Of a DNA stretch of 64,000 nucleotides, positions 12,923 to 24,113 are shown piece by piece (the first letter of the stretch is position 1; each line of letters starts with the position of its first letter). The notes below the pieces were generated by a model, which worked only from the letters and a program-made list of their open reading frames with translations, was not told the DNA's origin and ran no database searches. The DNA is from Gaertneriomyces semiglobifer. Lineage: Eukaryota > Chytridiomycota > Chytridiomycetes > Spizellomycetales > Spizellomycetaceae. The DNA lies in the NCBI GenBank assembly GCA_025558075.1, contig JAHLKF010000006.1, positions 186,001 to 250,000 on the forward strand, written 5' to 3'. The translations under genes and the position numbers were made by a program.

Positions 12923-15275
12923 CTAGTTGATGAGAACTGGTGGAGAGAAAGTCATGGACACAGAAGCGCCCTTTCCAGCAAGCGGCACCCACACCGTCAA
13001 GGGGTCAACCCCAAGCTTCTCGTATGTGCAGGACGCGCAATTGCGTACAACGTTGCCGGGTACAGTTACCGGAACGGTGCAAGGCAACTGGGATGTAACC
13101 GTTGCGCCAATGTAATGTGTTGCGTTCTTGTTGACGCTGAGACTGTGTCCGCAGAAGTCGCGTTGTTGACGCTTGAGGAACGAGTCGTGGTGGTCTGTAG
13201 AAGGTGCGGACGTTTAGAGAACGATCACAAGCCTTTGCAGTAAATGAACGATCCGTGCTTACCATCCATGTGTGGAGACACAATGGGCCACTTGACAAGC
13301 TGGGTGAACCGGCCCACCACGTTTTCTGTCCACTGTTGGAGCAGACCAAGCTTGCCGGTTTTACCGCTGTTGGGAACGGTGACGGTGGGCAAGTCCGAAT
13401 TCCTTAGATTGGCCTGATGGAACATGTAACCATCATGACGAAGTTGCAGAAGCAACGATGTAACACGGTCGGTCTCGTATCGCATCAAGAAGTTCCAATC
13501 TTGGTCTCCCTGAATGTCGCGGTACATGTTATTGTACAGGACCATGTTCTGCTCTTGGGTGGTACAGTTGAAGTAAATCACCGTCGCTTGGCGCGGGATA
13601 ACGTTGAATCCATTGTAGTTGGCTGTCTGGGTAGAAGAAATCCAGGGCAAATACGGGTAGGTCGTGTTGGAGACATCTACTCGTGTTGCATCACTGACCG
13701 CGGTAGTAATGCCATTAGCGACCATGGAAGCCAAAGCGTCTCCATTGTGAAGCCCAGTAATCATTGGAGTGACCATGGCCTTCTTTGTGTACATCTTCGA
13801 CTTGGAAAGCCCAGAGACATCAGCAAAGTAGATGTTGAAGCTCAGCTCATTGTCAACGTCTTTGCGTGTAGCCAAATCCAGACCCATGTGGGTGTAGGTG
13901 TGACTGCACCAGAAGAACTCGTCCCGATTGGCGGTGTTCATTACAATTGCCCTGTACAATGGATCAAGAGACAATGTCAAAGCATTGTACAACTTGTACA
14001 TCGTAGTTTTGGCGGGCCAAAGGTTGGTACCAGTGCCCAAAGGCTTGATATAAGTGTAGTTGGGACCAGTCTCTGGCATGTCAATAGCCAAAGCCGGCAT
14101 CGTAGCTTGAAGCACACCGTTGCCATTGAAAGCATGCAGGACTCTGATACTTGATCCACTCGGTAAGCGTGCAGTAATGTCCTTCTGCCAGGCAATGACG
14201 TTTTGAGCATCAGTGGGTGTCAAGCGATATGCGAAGGTGGGAGTGGCTTCAGTTGCCAAAAATGTGTCATCGACTTGCAGTGAAAGATAGATGCGTCGGA
14301 AACCACTGTACATCTGCCGGGTACCCCAAGTGGTGTAGACATGACCGAGGAAGTTGGAGGTGGGTGACCACCAACCGAACGACATGTAAAATGCCATCTG
14401 CTCACGGCCGTCAGGGTGGTTGATTACGACACCGGCGACCGTTTCACCGGTAAAAGCACCATCAGAGCTAGGGCCGAAGACCGCAATGGCGGTGGTGGTG
14501 TTGGCGTTCGTAATCTTGGACGGGTAATGGAAGAGACCAGTGGTGTCAACGGTGGCGCCATCAACAATGCCAGATCGAGCGGAAAAGTCCGCCCCAAGCC
14601 TTAGGCTCAGCGGTTGAGTGACGCCGAAGTTGCAGCAGCCGAAAACCGCAGGGTTGGCGATTTCCGTTCCGTGGTCGAACTGTGGAGAATCATCAAGGGT
14701 GACCCGGCGGACTTTATGTTTGATCTCAAAGCTGAAGGAGTAATTGGGATGAGATCCATGATCGCTTGCACTGTGTACACAGTGCTAATATAAAAAACAA
14801 GAACAAGATAGAAAACGTACTCTGCCAACGCTTTCCATTGAGCATCAGTGAATGCACTTTTCCACACACCCGCATAGTCGTATTGCAGCAGACCCGGCTG
14901 TATTATGACCATGGAGTACTGGGCATTACCGGTGGCATCCTCAAGCGGAAGAGCATCAGCACGACCAGCCTGCGGAATTTCGACCTTGTCAAAAGGAATG
15001 CCATAAGCTGTCAATGTTAACTCGGGTGCTTGAGTGTCAGCAGAAGTCGTTTTCAAGAGAAGAACTCGCTGGCGAATTGTAGAAGTTCCAGCCAGGCTCC
15101 CGGTTGGTGCAGGGGCAGGAGGTTTTGTTGTAGTAGCCTTTGGTGGCGCGGGAGCCGGTTTTAGTGCATCGAGCAATCCACCGGCAGATACTACTGGCAG
15201 AATAGTAATAGCAAGGAGAGTCAACAACAAACAAGCCCAAAACGATTTTCGCTCATGTTTTCTAGATCGAGCCAT
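12923..15275 (-). CDS. agd3: Secreted polysaccharide deacetylase of the Agd3 type (CBM87 + CE18)
   Basis: Three exons, 15275-14821, 14770-13263 and 13194-12923, give 744 residues. The N-terminus is a signal peptide (basic start, Leu-rich core, ending VVSAGG). It is followed by a Pro/Thr linker (residues ~40-62), a beta-rich region matching the carbohydrate-binding part, and the deacetylase part. Catalytic-type motifs are QVDDTF (D319/D320), SHTYTH (H-x3-H near residue 440) and FHQANLR near 600. Agd3 partly removes acetyl groups from GalNAc in galactosaminogalactan, making the polymer cationic and adhesive. A. fumigatus Agd3 is about 800 residues, so this looks full length. It lies on the same strand as the synthase and epimerase. 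Splice junctions (phases 2 and 1) keep the frame to a TAG at 12923. Confidence 0.9.
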
Positions 15276-16501
15276 GATTGTTGATCTGTTCTGTGGGTTG
15301 CAACAGGGGATCAACTATGCTTGCTTGGAGTGAGAACAGAAAAAGAAAGGGAACTCGAGGTTGGGGGGTGTGTGTATAAGAGTGTCTGGTTAAATACTCA
15401 TTGCTGTCGAAAGTGGGTTCCATTCACCGATTGAATCCGGGCGGCGTCGGTCCTTTGTGCTCAGCGTTGAACAGCTGCGGGCATTTCGGGTATCAACACA
15501 AAAGTATTCAGCTGCGACGCGTTTCCTTTCCTTCAAACTCCGATAATTGAATAATATTACATAAGCCGCGCCGCGCCGCATCCGTCCACCGACCACGCCA
15601 TTGATGAATTGAGTGGCGTTCCGCTATTCAGATGAGTGGAGTATCTTGTTACTGGTACCTGGATAGAAGAGTGATCATATCATTGCTGTGGTGAGACCGT
15701 GAGAGCAAGGGACCTTAAGCTTATTAGCGACGCCCCTCGGGCCTCTGCTTGGTACTGATTTAAACGCTTCGGTATACGCTCCGTCCCATGTACAATCGTT
15801 TGGCAGCCAGAACAAAACTGTTCGGCGACCCGGCGTGTGTTCGCACTAACTTCGAGTGATCTCGTGTGACGCCTCGCAAGAGTAGTCATCGAAACCATGA
15901 GTACACAGCAGTGGGAAAAAAGAATTCCACTGTTGTGGTGAAATTACATCAAGATCTACGGGTTCAATGCCTGGATCCTCATGAATGCAACTTTCTCAAT
16001 CGTGCACTTTCTCAAATCGAAGCCCTTCTAATACCGCATGTGCCTGCTTATGACAAACTGCAATCGTCCGTATCCAACGCCTCGCAAGGATTCGAAATGT
16101 CATGAATGCTCGTCCAAGAGAATTAGAACACGGAGCCACTGTGCCGAACTGGCTTCAGCGGCTTAGGAATTTCGATTCACACTCTTTGTGTGTGCATCAA
16201 CAGTCCTCAGCCATTTCGGTGTGTTTTCAAAGGAGCTTGTTGATATGCTATCCGTTCGAAGAGTAGTTCCTTGTCCAGTAATTAAATAGCGCTGTAAATA
16301 GCCTGGCCAACGTCATCAACTCCGCTCGGCTTAGGTAAACGCTGGGATAGCGCGCCTCCTTCAGCAAGTATCCTACTAGTCGCATAAAAGCGTTTAGTGG
16401 TCGCTGCGAAACCCCCCCACACACATCCTCCCAGCGTTTCTCAACGTTGCAACTATATAGACTAGCTAGGCACTCTCGTACCATTGTTTGTTCAGCACGA
16501 G
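15276..16501. other. Divergent intergenic region, agd3-like / small secreted protein
   Basis: About 1.2 kb between two divergently transcribed genes for secreted proteins, so it probably carries both promoters. Open frames here are short and look random. There is no RNA gene or repeat that I can recognise. Confidence 0.5.
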
Positions 16502-16821
16502 ATGGCTTTAAAGCTGATCCACCTGTTGGTTATGGCCCTTTGCGCGCTTTCGATGCTGGCTCAACCCGCATCTGCTCAGGTACTTGCGTATTGTGGTAGT
16601 CGCACGTAGGAGATATGACACTAAATTCTTAGTAGGATCCGGCGGAACTCCTGAGACAACCGCAATTTGCGAGCGCCATTTTTGCTCTAGCGAACAGAAT
16701 AGTGTCCGCCAGTCTTCATAATACCAAGGGCGGTTTTACCCCAACAACTCGCTCAACAACCGCCGCAGCCACCCCTACCCCGCCGCCTCGCCAACGGAGA
16801 AGCGTTGAAGATGAGCTCTAG
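16502..16821 (+). CDS. Small secreted protein, unknown
   Basis: Two exons, 16502-16579 and 16636-16821, give 87 residues. The first exon is almost exactly a signal peptide: MALK start, hydrophobic core, ending ASAQ. The mature part has a short amphipathic stretch, then a Thr/Pro/Ala-rich segment, a basic RQRR that resembles a Kex2/furin-type processing site, and the C-terminus SVEDEL. The intron joins CAG to GAT in phase 0. I do not recognise a family. It is the nearest gene to the exopolysaccharide genes and shares their divergent promoter region, so it could be co-regulated, but that is only inference. Confidence 0.6.
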
Positions 16822-17114
16822 AGTTGTGTCCCATACAGTGGGTTTCGCCCGTTATCAGTCATGGATGGGTGATCTCACCACCAGAACGTGGTTGGAAATC
16901 TGCGTCCTGTGTGACATACAGTTTATGGCTTGGTTAATAAAATGCGATCAGTTACCCAGACGCTCGCAAAGTTGCGCACATATCACATAGAAAGGTTAAA
17001 TGTTTGTACACATGCTTGAGGGGTGGAAAAATACGTCTTCGGTCAGTAGCTGCTATCTTTCTTCCATCCGTGGCGCGCAGATGCTACATGATCTTAGTTA
17101 GACCCCATGTATGG

Positions 17115-17876
17115 TCATAGCTCCTTCATGTCTTTCATTGCTAGCGCATCGGCCTTCCGCTTCTTGTCCTCGTCACTCTTACGAAGTGCAATCTTCGTCA
17201 TGGTGTTGATATAGGTACCAAAAACGAACGATACAAGGTTGAAGAAGGGAAGCCACGCCTCCTGGGGTAAGTACTGTGGTGGACATTTTGCATATCGTAA
17301 GTTCATCGAGCAACTCATGGATTGGTCAACAGCTTAGCGGATTTACCTTGAATGCTACGATCTGTACCGCCGGAAACATAATCCAAGTCATCCTCATGAC
17401 TTTCATAAATTGCGTCCCCAAAGTATGCTTGATGGCCTGAACGGGCCGCAAGGGATTGGAAATGATCGCCATGGCTGCGAGATATACTATACACGGGGTT
17501 ACGACGGCCAGGAGTGTCAATTTGACAGAGAGCAGAACTCACCCGCATTCTGAAGAGGGGCAATCCCAAAGTTACTGGCCAACAGCTTCAGCACGCTCCA
17601 AATAGCCGTGGCCGGTTTGTTGGCAAAGATCTTGTTCAAGAGCTCGTACAGCACATGGCCCAACGGCGCCGAAATCGTAAAGCCATACAAGCCCATGTAT
17701 ACTGCCTTGTGTCCATCCACTGGTTGCCCTGAAAAGAGCGCTGCCAACAGTTCCTGCAGGCCATTCAGCGAAGCGGACGTCACGGACTTTGTGAGAAGCG
17801 GGTGGGTGCGTAAGCTCTCCAGGTAGAACGCTGAAAACGAGGGGCGTGCTTTGAGAGGCACAACGGAGTCTGCCAT
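17115..17876 (-). CDS. Mpv17/PMP22-family membrane protein
   Basis: Three exons, 17876-17543, 17474-17347 and 17273-17115, give 206 residues, the normal length for the family. The N-terminus YLESLRTHPLLTKSVTSA is the usual Mpv17 start (W/Y-x-x-Y-L-x-x-L-x-x-x-P-x-x-T-K). A GLYGF..GP/APLGHVLYELL segment follows, then TWIMFPAVQIVAFK (the W-x-x-W/F-P-x-x-Q-x-x-N/A-F element), and a final hydrophobic helix. Members are small four-helix proteins of the inner mitochondrial or peroxisomal membrane; which one is meant cannot be decided from sequence. The C-terminus is strongly charged (KSDEDKKRKADA). Confidence 0.85.
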
Positions 17877-18635
17877 AGTTGCGTGAGCTTGAGGATGGTG
17901 AACAGGTTTCTGCGGTGGGAAGACGGCTGCTTTTCAGTCAAGACCTCGTTCGTTGCACTTTTGTAGACTTCGCTGTTGCACCTTGCGCGCGCTGGTCATA
18001 TCAGTGGCGTAGTCATCAATCGCAGTGGCACAGATAGTACTCGTCGGTTAAAAGTGCAGTCGATGAAACGCAGTGGGCAAGCGCCCGATCAGCTCAACCA
18101 AAACCAACAACTAACAAAGCAAGCAGCTCGCTTCAGTTCATTCAGGCATCCGCACGTTAGAGGACAGTGTGAAGTGGCAGGCTCAGAGAATGTCAAATGG
18201 CTTGGGGACGGCGTGCTCATATTCCAATCCGGTGCATGATGCCGACTGCAATGTCTTTGCTTTACCCCTTTTTGTTACACTGGTGGCGCATATTTCTCAC
18301 AAGAGTGCACTCTCGCCCACCTTTAAAAGACGTCCTCCTAAAGTCCATCTTGATTTGAATGCAATTTTCGAGTCGCCGGACGCTTTCGAATGCCGAGTTC
18401 TGCGGCAGCACGCGCAACGGCACAGTCACTTTAAGGGTGGGATTCCCACGGACGTTATCAAACGAGGCAAAACGTCGTTGGCCGAGATCAACAGCCTTTT
18501 AGCCAGCAACGGCAGAGCAGGTTGCAGCCGGGGGGGAAACTGCAGACGACCAAAGGCAGGTAGAGAGGTAGAGAAATCAGGCAGGGTCTACAGACACGCA
18601 TTCGACTACCTGCTCACTGCACTCAGTACCGAGAA
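17877..18635. other. Divergent promoter region, Mpv17-like / methylmalonyl-CoA mutase
   Basis: About 760 bases between two divergent starts. A plus-strand open frame at 18169-18696 overlaps the mutase presequence in another frame and looks non-coding. No RNA gene or repeat is visible. Confidence 0.5.
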
Positions 18636-21101
18636 ATGCTTGCTGCTCTGTTACGGCCATCCTCGCGCCGCGTGGTCGCTGCACCATGCTTGGTGAGTTT
18701 ATTCCCTTCCTGTCCTGTCCATCTGTACTATGAACTCATCCGTTGGCGCGTCTTGATGTGCGGTTACATTTCTCCAGCGATCATGCATCAAAAGGCAAGC
18801 GTCGACGACCGGCAAAGTGCCCCTTCATAAGGAATGGGCCGAGATGGCGAAGAAGGAGATTAAGGGCAAAGATCCGGAGGAGATTCTGACGTGGCAGACT
18901 GCAGAGGTGATTTGAATTGGCTAGTTACAACGCCACCGCCGTGGACCAGCGAGAAAATCCTGACGCTTTTCATTAAGGGAATCCCGGTGAAGCCCCTTTA
19001 CACTAAAGCAGATATTCCAAATCTTCCGGATGAAATTCCGGGAAAGTTTCCATTTACCAGAGGCCCCTATGCGTCCATGTATACGTTCCGTCCTTGGACA
19101 ATTCGGCAGTATGCCGGTTTCTCTACAGTCGAAGAATCCAACGCTTTCTACAAGAAGAACCTCGCCGCTGGCCAGCAGGGTCTCAGTGTAGCCTTCGATC
19201 TCGCCACTCACAGAGGTTACGACAGTGATCATCCACGTGTTACGGGAGACGTCGGTATGGCTGGTGTTGCGATAGACAGTGTTGAGGACATGAAAAGACT
19301 GTTTGACGGGATCCCGTTGAATAAAATGAGTGTCAGTATGACCATGAATGGCGCCGTTTTGCCTATTTTGGCAATGTACGTTGTTGCTGGTGAAGAGCAG
19401 GTATGTGTACACGGAATCGGCGATGTTGCATATGCAAGTTGACGTCTGATGCACAATGAAATATAGGGTGCGAAGCAAGCGGAGCTGGCCGGAACCATTC
19501 AAAATGATATTTTGAAAGAATTCATGGTCCGAAATACCTTCATTTACCCACCAGAACCCTCAATGAAAATGATTGGTGACATCTTTGAGTACACCTCTAG
19601 AAACATGCCAAAGTACAACTCCATTTCTATCTCCGGATACCATATCCAGGAAGCTGGAGCTGATGCCGCCCTCGAATTGGCGTTTACAATTGCTGATGGA
19701 ATTGAGTACGTCCGCACGGGACTCAAAGCTGGGATGACCATTGATGACTTTGCTCCGCGGCTTTCCTTCTTCTTTGGTATCGGAATGAACTTTTACATGG
19801 AAATTGCAAAACTCAGAGCAGCAAGACGACTGTGGGCCGTGCTGATCGAGAAGAATTTCCAGCCAAAGAACAAGAAATCCCTCCTGTTGCGTACCCATTG
19901 CCAAACATCCGGATGGTCTCTCACGGAACAAGACCCATATAACAATGTGATTCGTACCACTATCGAGGCAATGGCTGCGACGCTGGGCGGAACGCAGTCT
20001 CTCCATACCAACGCTCTCGACGAGGCTATCGGGCTCCCAACTGAGAACTCTGCCCGTATCGCGCGTAATACGCAGTTAATCTTGCAAACAGAAGCTATGA
20101 TTCCCAAAGTTGCGGATCCTTGGGGCGGTTCGTACATGATGGAGTCGCTTACGAACGATCTGTATGATGCAGCCTACAAAATTATTCAGGAGACAGAAGA
20201 AATGGGAGGAATGGCAAAAGCGGTTGGGTCAGGTATGCCTAAGCTTCGTATTGAGGAATCAGCTGCTAAGCGCCAGGCCCGTATCGACTCTGGGCAAGAG
20301 GTGATTGTGGGTGTCAACAAGTTCCGAGTTGAAAATGAGGAGCAGGTGGATGTGCTCTCCATCGATAACACATCGGTGCGAAACAGCCAAGTAAATAAAA
20401 TTGAACAAGTGAAACGTACCCGCGATCCAGGTGCTGCGCAAAAGGCCTTGGATGCGTTGACGGAGTCCGCCAGAACTAACCAAGGAAATCTCCTTGCTCT
20501 GTCGATTGATGCTGCCCGAGCCCGTTGCACAGTGGGTGAAATCACTTCTGCGTTGGAACAGGTGTGGGGAAGGCATAACCCCACCGTTCGTGTCGTCTCT
20601 GGTGCTTACAAGTCATCGTACGGATCAAGTGATGACATCACCAATACTTTGGCAGATGTCGATGAATTTGTGAACAACCACGGTCGCCGGCCGCGTATCT
20701 TGGTGGGCAAAATGGGACAGGACGGACACGACCGAGGAGCCAAGGTCATTGCGTCCGGATTTGCGGATCTTGGTTTTGATGTAGATATTGGACCCTTGTT
20801 CCAGACACCACGCGAGGTTGCACAGCAGGCCGTGGACGCGGATGTGCATGTCGTCGGTGTTTCTTCGCAAGCAGCCGGTCACAAAACCCTTGTCCCAGAG
20901 CTGATCAAAGAGTTGAAGAACTTGGGAGCTGGTGACAAGATGGTTGTCGTGGGTGGAGTTATCCCTCCACAGGATTACGACTTCCTCTACAAAGCTGGAG
21001 TAAGTTGCATATTTGGTCCTGGTACTAAAATTCCAAACGCTGCTAGGGAAGTGGTTGCGAAGATTCACGAACGCTTGACAAAGGAAAGCGCACGAGTCTA
21101 G
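18636..21101 (+). CDS. mut: Methylmalonyl-CoA mutase, mitochondrial, B12-dependent
   Basis: Four exons, 18636-18692, 18778-18906, 18978-19400 and 19467-21101, give 747 residues, the normal length. It isomerises (R)-methylmalonyl-CoA to succinyl-CoA with adenosylcobalamin. The first exon is an Arg-rich presequence. The family entry [22 protein letters not shown] is split by the third intron boundary, which confirms the splicing. The TIM-barrel part includes TRGPYASMY and [13 protein letters not shown]; the C-terminal cobalamin domain carries the base-off motif in [11 protein letters not shown] (D-x-H-x-x-G). A B12-dependent mutase implies propionate/odd-chain catabolism and cobalamin uptake, known mainly from early-diverging fungi. 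Confidence 0.97.
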
Positions 21102-21592
21102 CTAGTACACAGATGAAGGTAGCGCAGATCAATGGAGTGGTAGATAGACTGCCTAAGAGCGTAACTGTTGTTGTTTGTCTTTGCATATACACGATCCTGG
21201 TTAAGGCATGTGACACACAGATTTGGGACAAGCATGTGCATTTCAACACCATCTCATCAGTCTCGGCATTGGCTGAACTAGCGGCACTCCAAATCTGAAT
21301 TCCCATCAACCCTAGGCTTCCAATTGGCGTCCAATCGATCCCAACCTGGCCTAGAGAGCCGCGCCACACGAACATATAGCGAGAGAAGTAGGGAACCTCA
21401 TCAATTGATAATATACAATGAATGAATCATAACGTAACTCTGCTCAGCCAGCCGAAGATGATATCACTCGATTAGGGTTCCCGTGAGCGGTGTTGCACAG
21501 ACTTAAAATTCTTCACATGCCCATTTTCACTCCTATCTAAAGGACGGTCTGAGAATATAGGCGAGAACAGGTGATTCCCGTGGTGCGCGAAT
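21102..21592. other. Convergent 3' region, mut / eS17
   Basis: About 490 bases between two converging stop codons. Only short random frames are seen; it should hold both 3' UTRs and poly(A) sites. Confidence 0.5.
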
Positions 21593-22338
21593 CTACTGGC
21601 GGCGGCGGTTGTCACGGTAGGTGGCACCAACAACACCCTGGAGAGGAGCAGCAGCGACATTGACAACCTCAACGTTTGGGATGCTCTCGAAGCCCATGGC
21701 CTTGAGAAGAGCCTGAGATTTTGACGTTAGAATTCATCCGTTAGAATCCAAGCAAGGCTAGAGCTTACGTTGGTGTCGGCATCAACCTCAATGGTTTCAA
21801 TGGCAAGGGCGGAGACCTCGGGAACGAACTGGTCCTTACGCTCACGCTCTTCTTCCTGAAGCTTGAAGGAGATACCACGGACGGGTCCGCGCTGGATACG
21901 CTTCATCAAGTGCGTGGTGAAACCAGCAATCTTGTTCCGAAGGCGCTTGGAAGCAATGATGGCAACCTCATCAGCGATCTTCTTGTTCGTTTGGAAGTCG
22001 AGAGTGAGGCGCGGGTAGTACTTCTCAATGATGACCCGGGCGGCCTTCTTCACGGTCTTGGTACGCACACGACCCTAAATATTCAGTAGGGTCAGATTTC
22101 GTCTTGTGGCAACTTGAATAAGCGCTTCGACTTCGTAACTATTTCCTATTACTCCATCTCATAGCGATCATCTCCAATCTACTGCTTTGACCATCGGTAA
22201 TCTCACAAGAGTCTTCGCAATTTGGCAACAGTTGAAATCTCCATGCAATTGGCCATGAGATCTTCCCATCGGTTGAACACAGCCGGCATCGCCAGCATTT
22301 CAACGCGCAGCATTCCCCACCACCCATATACCTACCAT
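21593..22338 (-). CDS. RPS17: 40S ribosomal protein eS17
   Basis: Three exons give 142 residues. The first exon is only the ATG (22338-22336). A 261-nt intron, long for this window, leads to 22074-21769 and then 21712-21593. The N-terminus [21 protein letters not shown] and the [25 protein letters not shown] segment are diagnostic for eS17, and the end is RDNRRRQ. It is a structural protein of the small ribosomal subunit head. Two CACGTG boxes lie 110-150 bases upstream of the ATG. Spliced phases are all 0. Confidence 0.97.
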
Positions 22339-22446
22339 CTTGCTTTATCTCGCGTTGACGGATATTGGTTCTGCGTCGCAAAAGGAGAAAAAGTAACTTT
22401 GCACTTGGCCTCAACTCGTTTGAACTTGGACTACATTTTCTACCGT

Positions 22447-22452
22447 CACGTG
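22447..22452. promoter_or_regulatory. E-box CACGTG upstream of eS17 (proximal)
   Basis: The box sits in GTCACGTGAC (22445-22454), a perfect 10-base palindrome, about 110 bases before the eS17 ATG. This is the classical site of Cbf1/USF-type bHLH-zipper factors, one of which is encoded at 54007-55215. Confidence 0.6.
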
Positions 22453-22484
22453 ACCAGATTCCGGAAGGAACCACTGTTTTCAGT

Positions 22485-22490
22485 CACGTG
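22485..22490. promoter_or_regulatory. E-box CACGTG upstream of eS17 (distal)
   Basis: Second copy, in GTCACGTGAT, 38 bases from the first one. Confidence 0.55.
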
Positions 22491-23229
22491 ATTTGGTAGT
22501 GGGAAAGTCGACGGCTGCGGTGAGAAAATTTAGCATTCGCAGATACTGTGTGAGCTGCGGAGGAGCTGCTGCATCAAAATCCTTTGGTTCGCTGTCGCCT
22601 GTAAAGCAAGCGGGCAGGCCAGCTGTGACTCGCTGCTCTATTCACTAGAAACTGGTGTCCGTAAACGCATCATGGGGCGTGCATACCGCCCTACGGAGAA
22701 GGACTCCAGAAGCGCTTGTCGGATGGATGGATGTGCGCACGGACACTACATGCTTAAACCCGTTACTCCTGCGCATTGAAGAGACCTACACGGCTTTCAC
22801 CTCCTTCCGACATGAATTGGAAGCTGGTCCACTCTTTCAACACTGTGGCAGAATGCAGCCTGCCATCCAGCCAATCACTCAGTTACTAGCTGTGAAACGG
22901 ATCAATGGCGTAGTACCCTGTCAGCACGCTCTATGGCGATTCCACAACCTCAATAGATGCCGGATCCACGGTGGGACTGGCACAAGCATAACGGCGATAA
23001 AAACGGAGGTTCAAAGCACAGCCTGTTAGATCCACTGCATAGTATGATATTCGGGCATATAGATCGGTCCGCTCCGAGTAGCCCACCCATAGTCTCACCA
23101 ACACCCCTTGACCAGTGATTAGGGATGCATAATAATTCCTCCAGCGCAGCCATTCATATATTGGAAAATAAGCTTCCGACAAGAGATGGCACGTTCCTCA
23201 GATGATTGGACTAACTAGGTTGCTGCAGC

Positions 23230-24113
23230 TTATTCCTCATCTTCAGCATCACCACCCTAAATCGATCAAAGTAAGTACGCGACGCTCTCCAAGTCATGTT
23301 AAAATAAATCCTACCTCGGCAGCCTTAGCGCGCTTACGCTTCACGCGGCCGGGACGACCTCCGCCAAGAGGAGAAGTGTGGGAGAAGTCGATGTGCTTCT
23401 GGGAGTCAAGACGGACCATGAAAGAAGGAATGTTGACAACCTGCTTTCCAACGCTATAACAGTCCCGAGTGAGCTTCCACACTATCCTCCTATCTTCGAT
23501 ACATCACTGCAACGTACCGAATGTGCCTTTGACGGATCAAAACACGGGCGTGGTGGATGGACCTGGCCAGACCAGACTTGAAGACCTGGGTCTGCAAGCG
23601 TCTCTCCAGGAAATCCTCAATCTTCAGACCCAAGACGTAATCCAGACGGGCCTTAGATTCGTCCAAGACACCAATACGGATCAAACGACGGATAAGGGCG
23701 TTACCCTCGAAAAGACGACGAGGGTCCTTCTCATCGAGAGTCAAAAGCTCACGGGCAGCACGACGGATGTGGGAGAGAGAGTAACCGACGCGCCAAATCT
23801 CGCGCTTGTTACGGAGACCGTACTCTCCGGCGAGCTTGAGCTCCTGGTCGAGGCGGGCAGATTCGAACGGCCTCTTGGGGACCTATTCTCCATCAAATCA
23901 AAAGTAAAATAACAAACCAATCAGCATAACTCCAAAAGCACCAATCAGTGACTCCGGCCGCATAATCCTCGGATGATCAAGATAAATCTCATGCACATGT
24001 GTTCTTGCAAATCCACCAAAAGTGCATCGACGAAAACGTCATCCGAGGGTTGGACCTATCCTCCCAAATCAGCTACACACCTTGTAGGTCTTTGAGCAGT
24101 TCGCGCGAGGCAT
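23230..24113 (-). CDS. RPS9: 40S ribosomal protein uS4 (S9)
   Basis: Four exons, 24113-24081, 23882-23518, 23453-23315 and 23256-23230, give 187 residues. The first exon encodes [11 protein letters not shown] and the second begins [15 protein letters not shown], both family hallmarks. The S4 RNA-binding region with [25 protein letters not shown] follows and the end is acidic (GGDAEDEE). It binds rRNA of the small subunit body and acts in assembly and decoding fidelity. Introns are 198, 64 and 58 nt. One CACGTG box lies about 127 bases upstream. Confidence 0.97.

Larger units (their letters stand above)
22339..23229. other. Intergenic between eS17 and uS4 genes
   Basis: About 890 bases between the eS17 start and the uS4 stop. 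Apart from the two E-boxes I see no supported feature. A plus-strand open frame at 22655-23029 (124 codons) has no recognisable domain and is contradicted by equally open antisense frames. Confidence 0.45.

Noticed and set aside
13417..14154. 245-codon plus-strand frame inside the deacetylase gene
   Set aside because: It is the antisense shadow of the well-supported Agd3-like exon.
18169..18696. 175-codon plus-strand frame before the mutase
   Set aside because: It overlaps the mutase presequence in a different frame, with no recognisable features.
22655..23029. 124-codon plus-strand frame between ribosomal protein genes
   Set aside because: No domain, no splice context, and antisense frames equally open.
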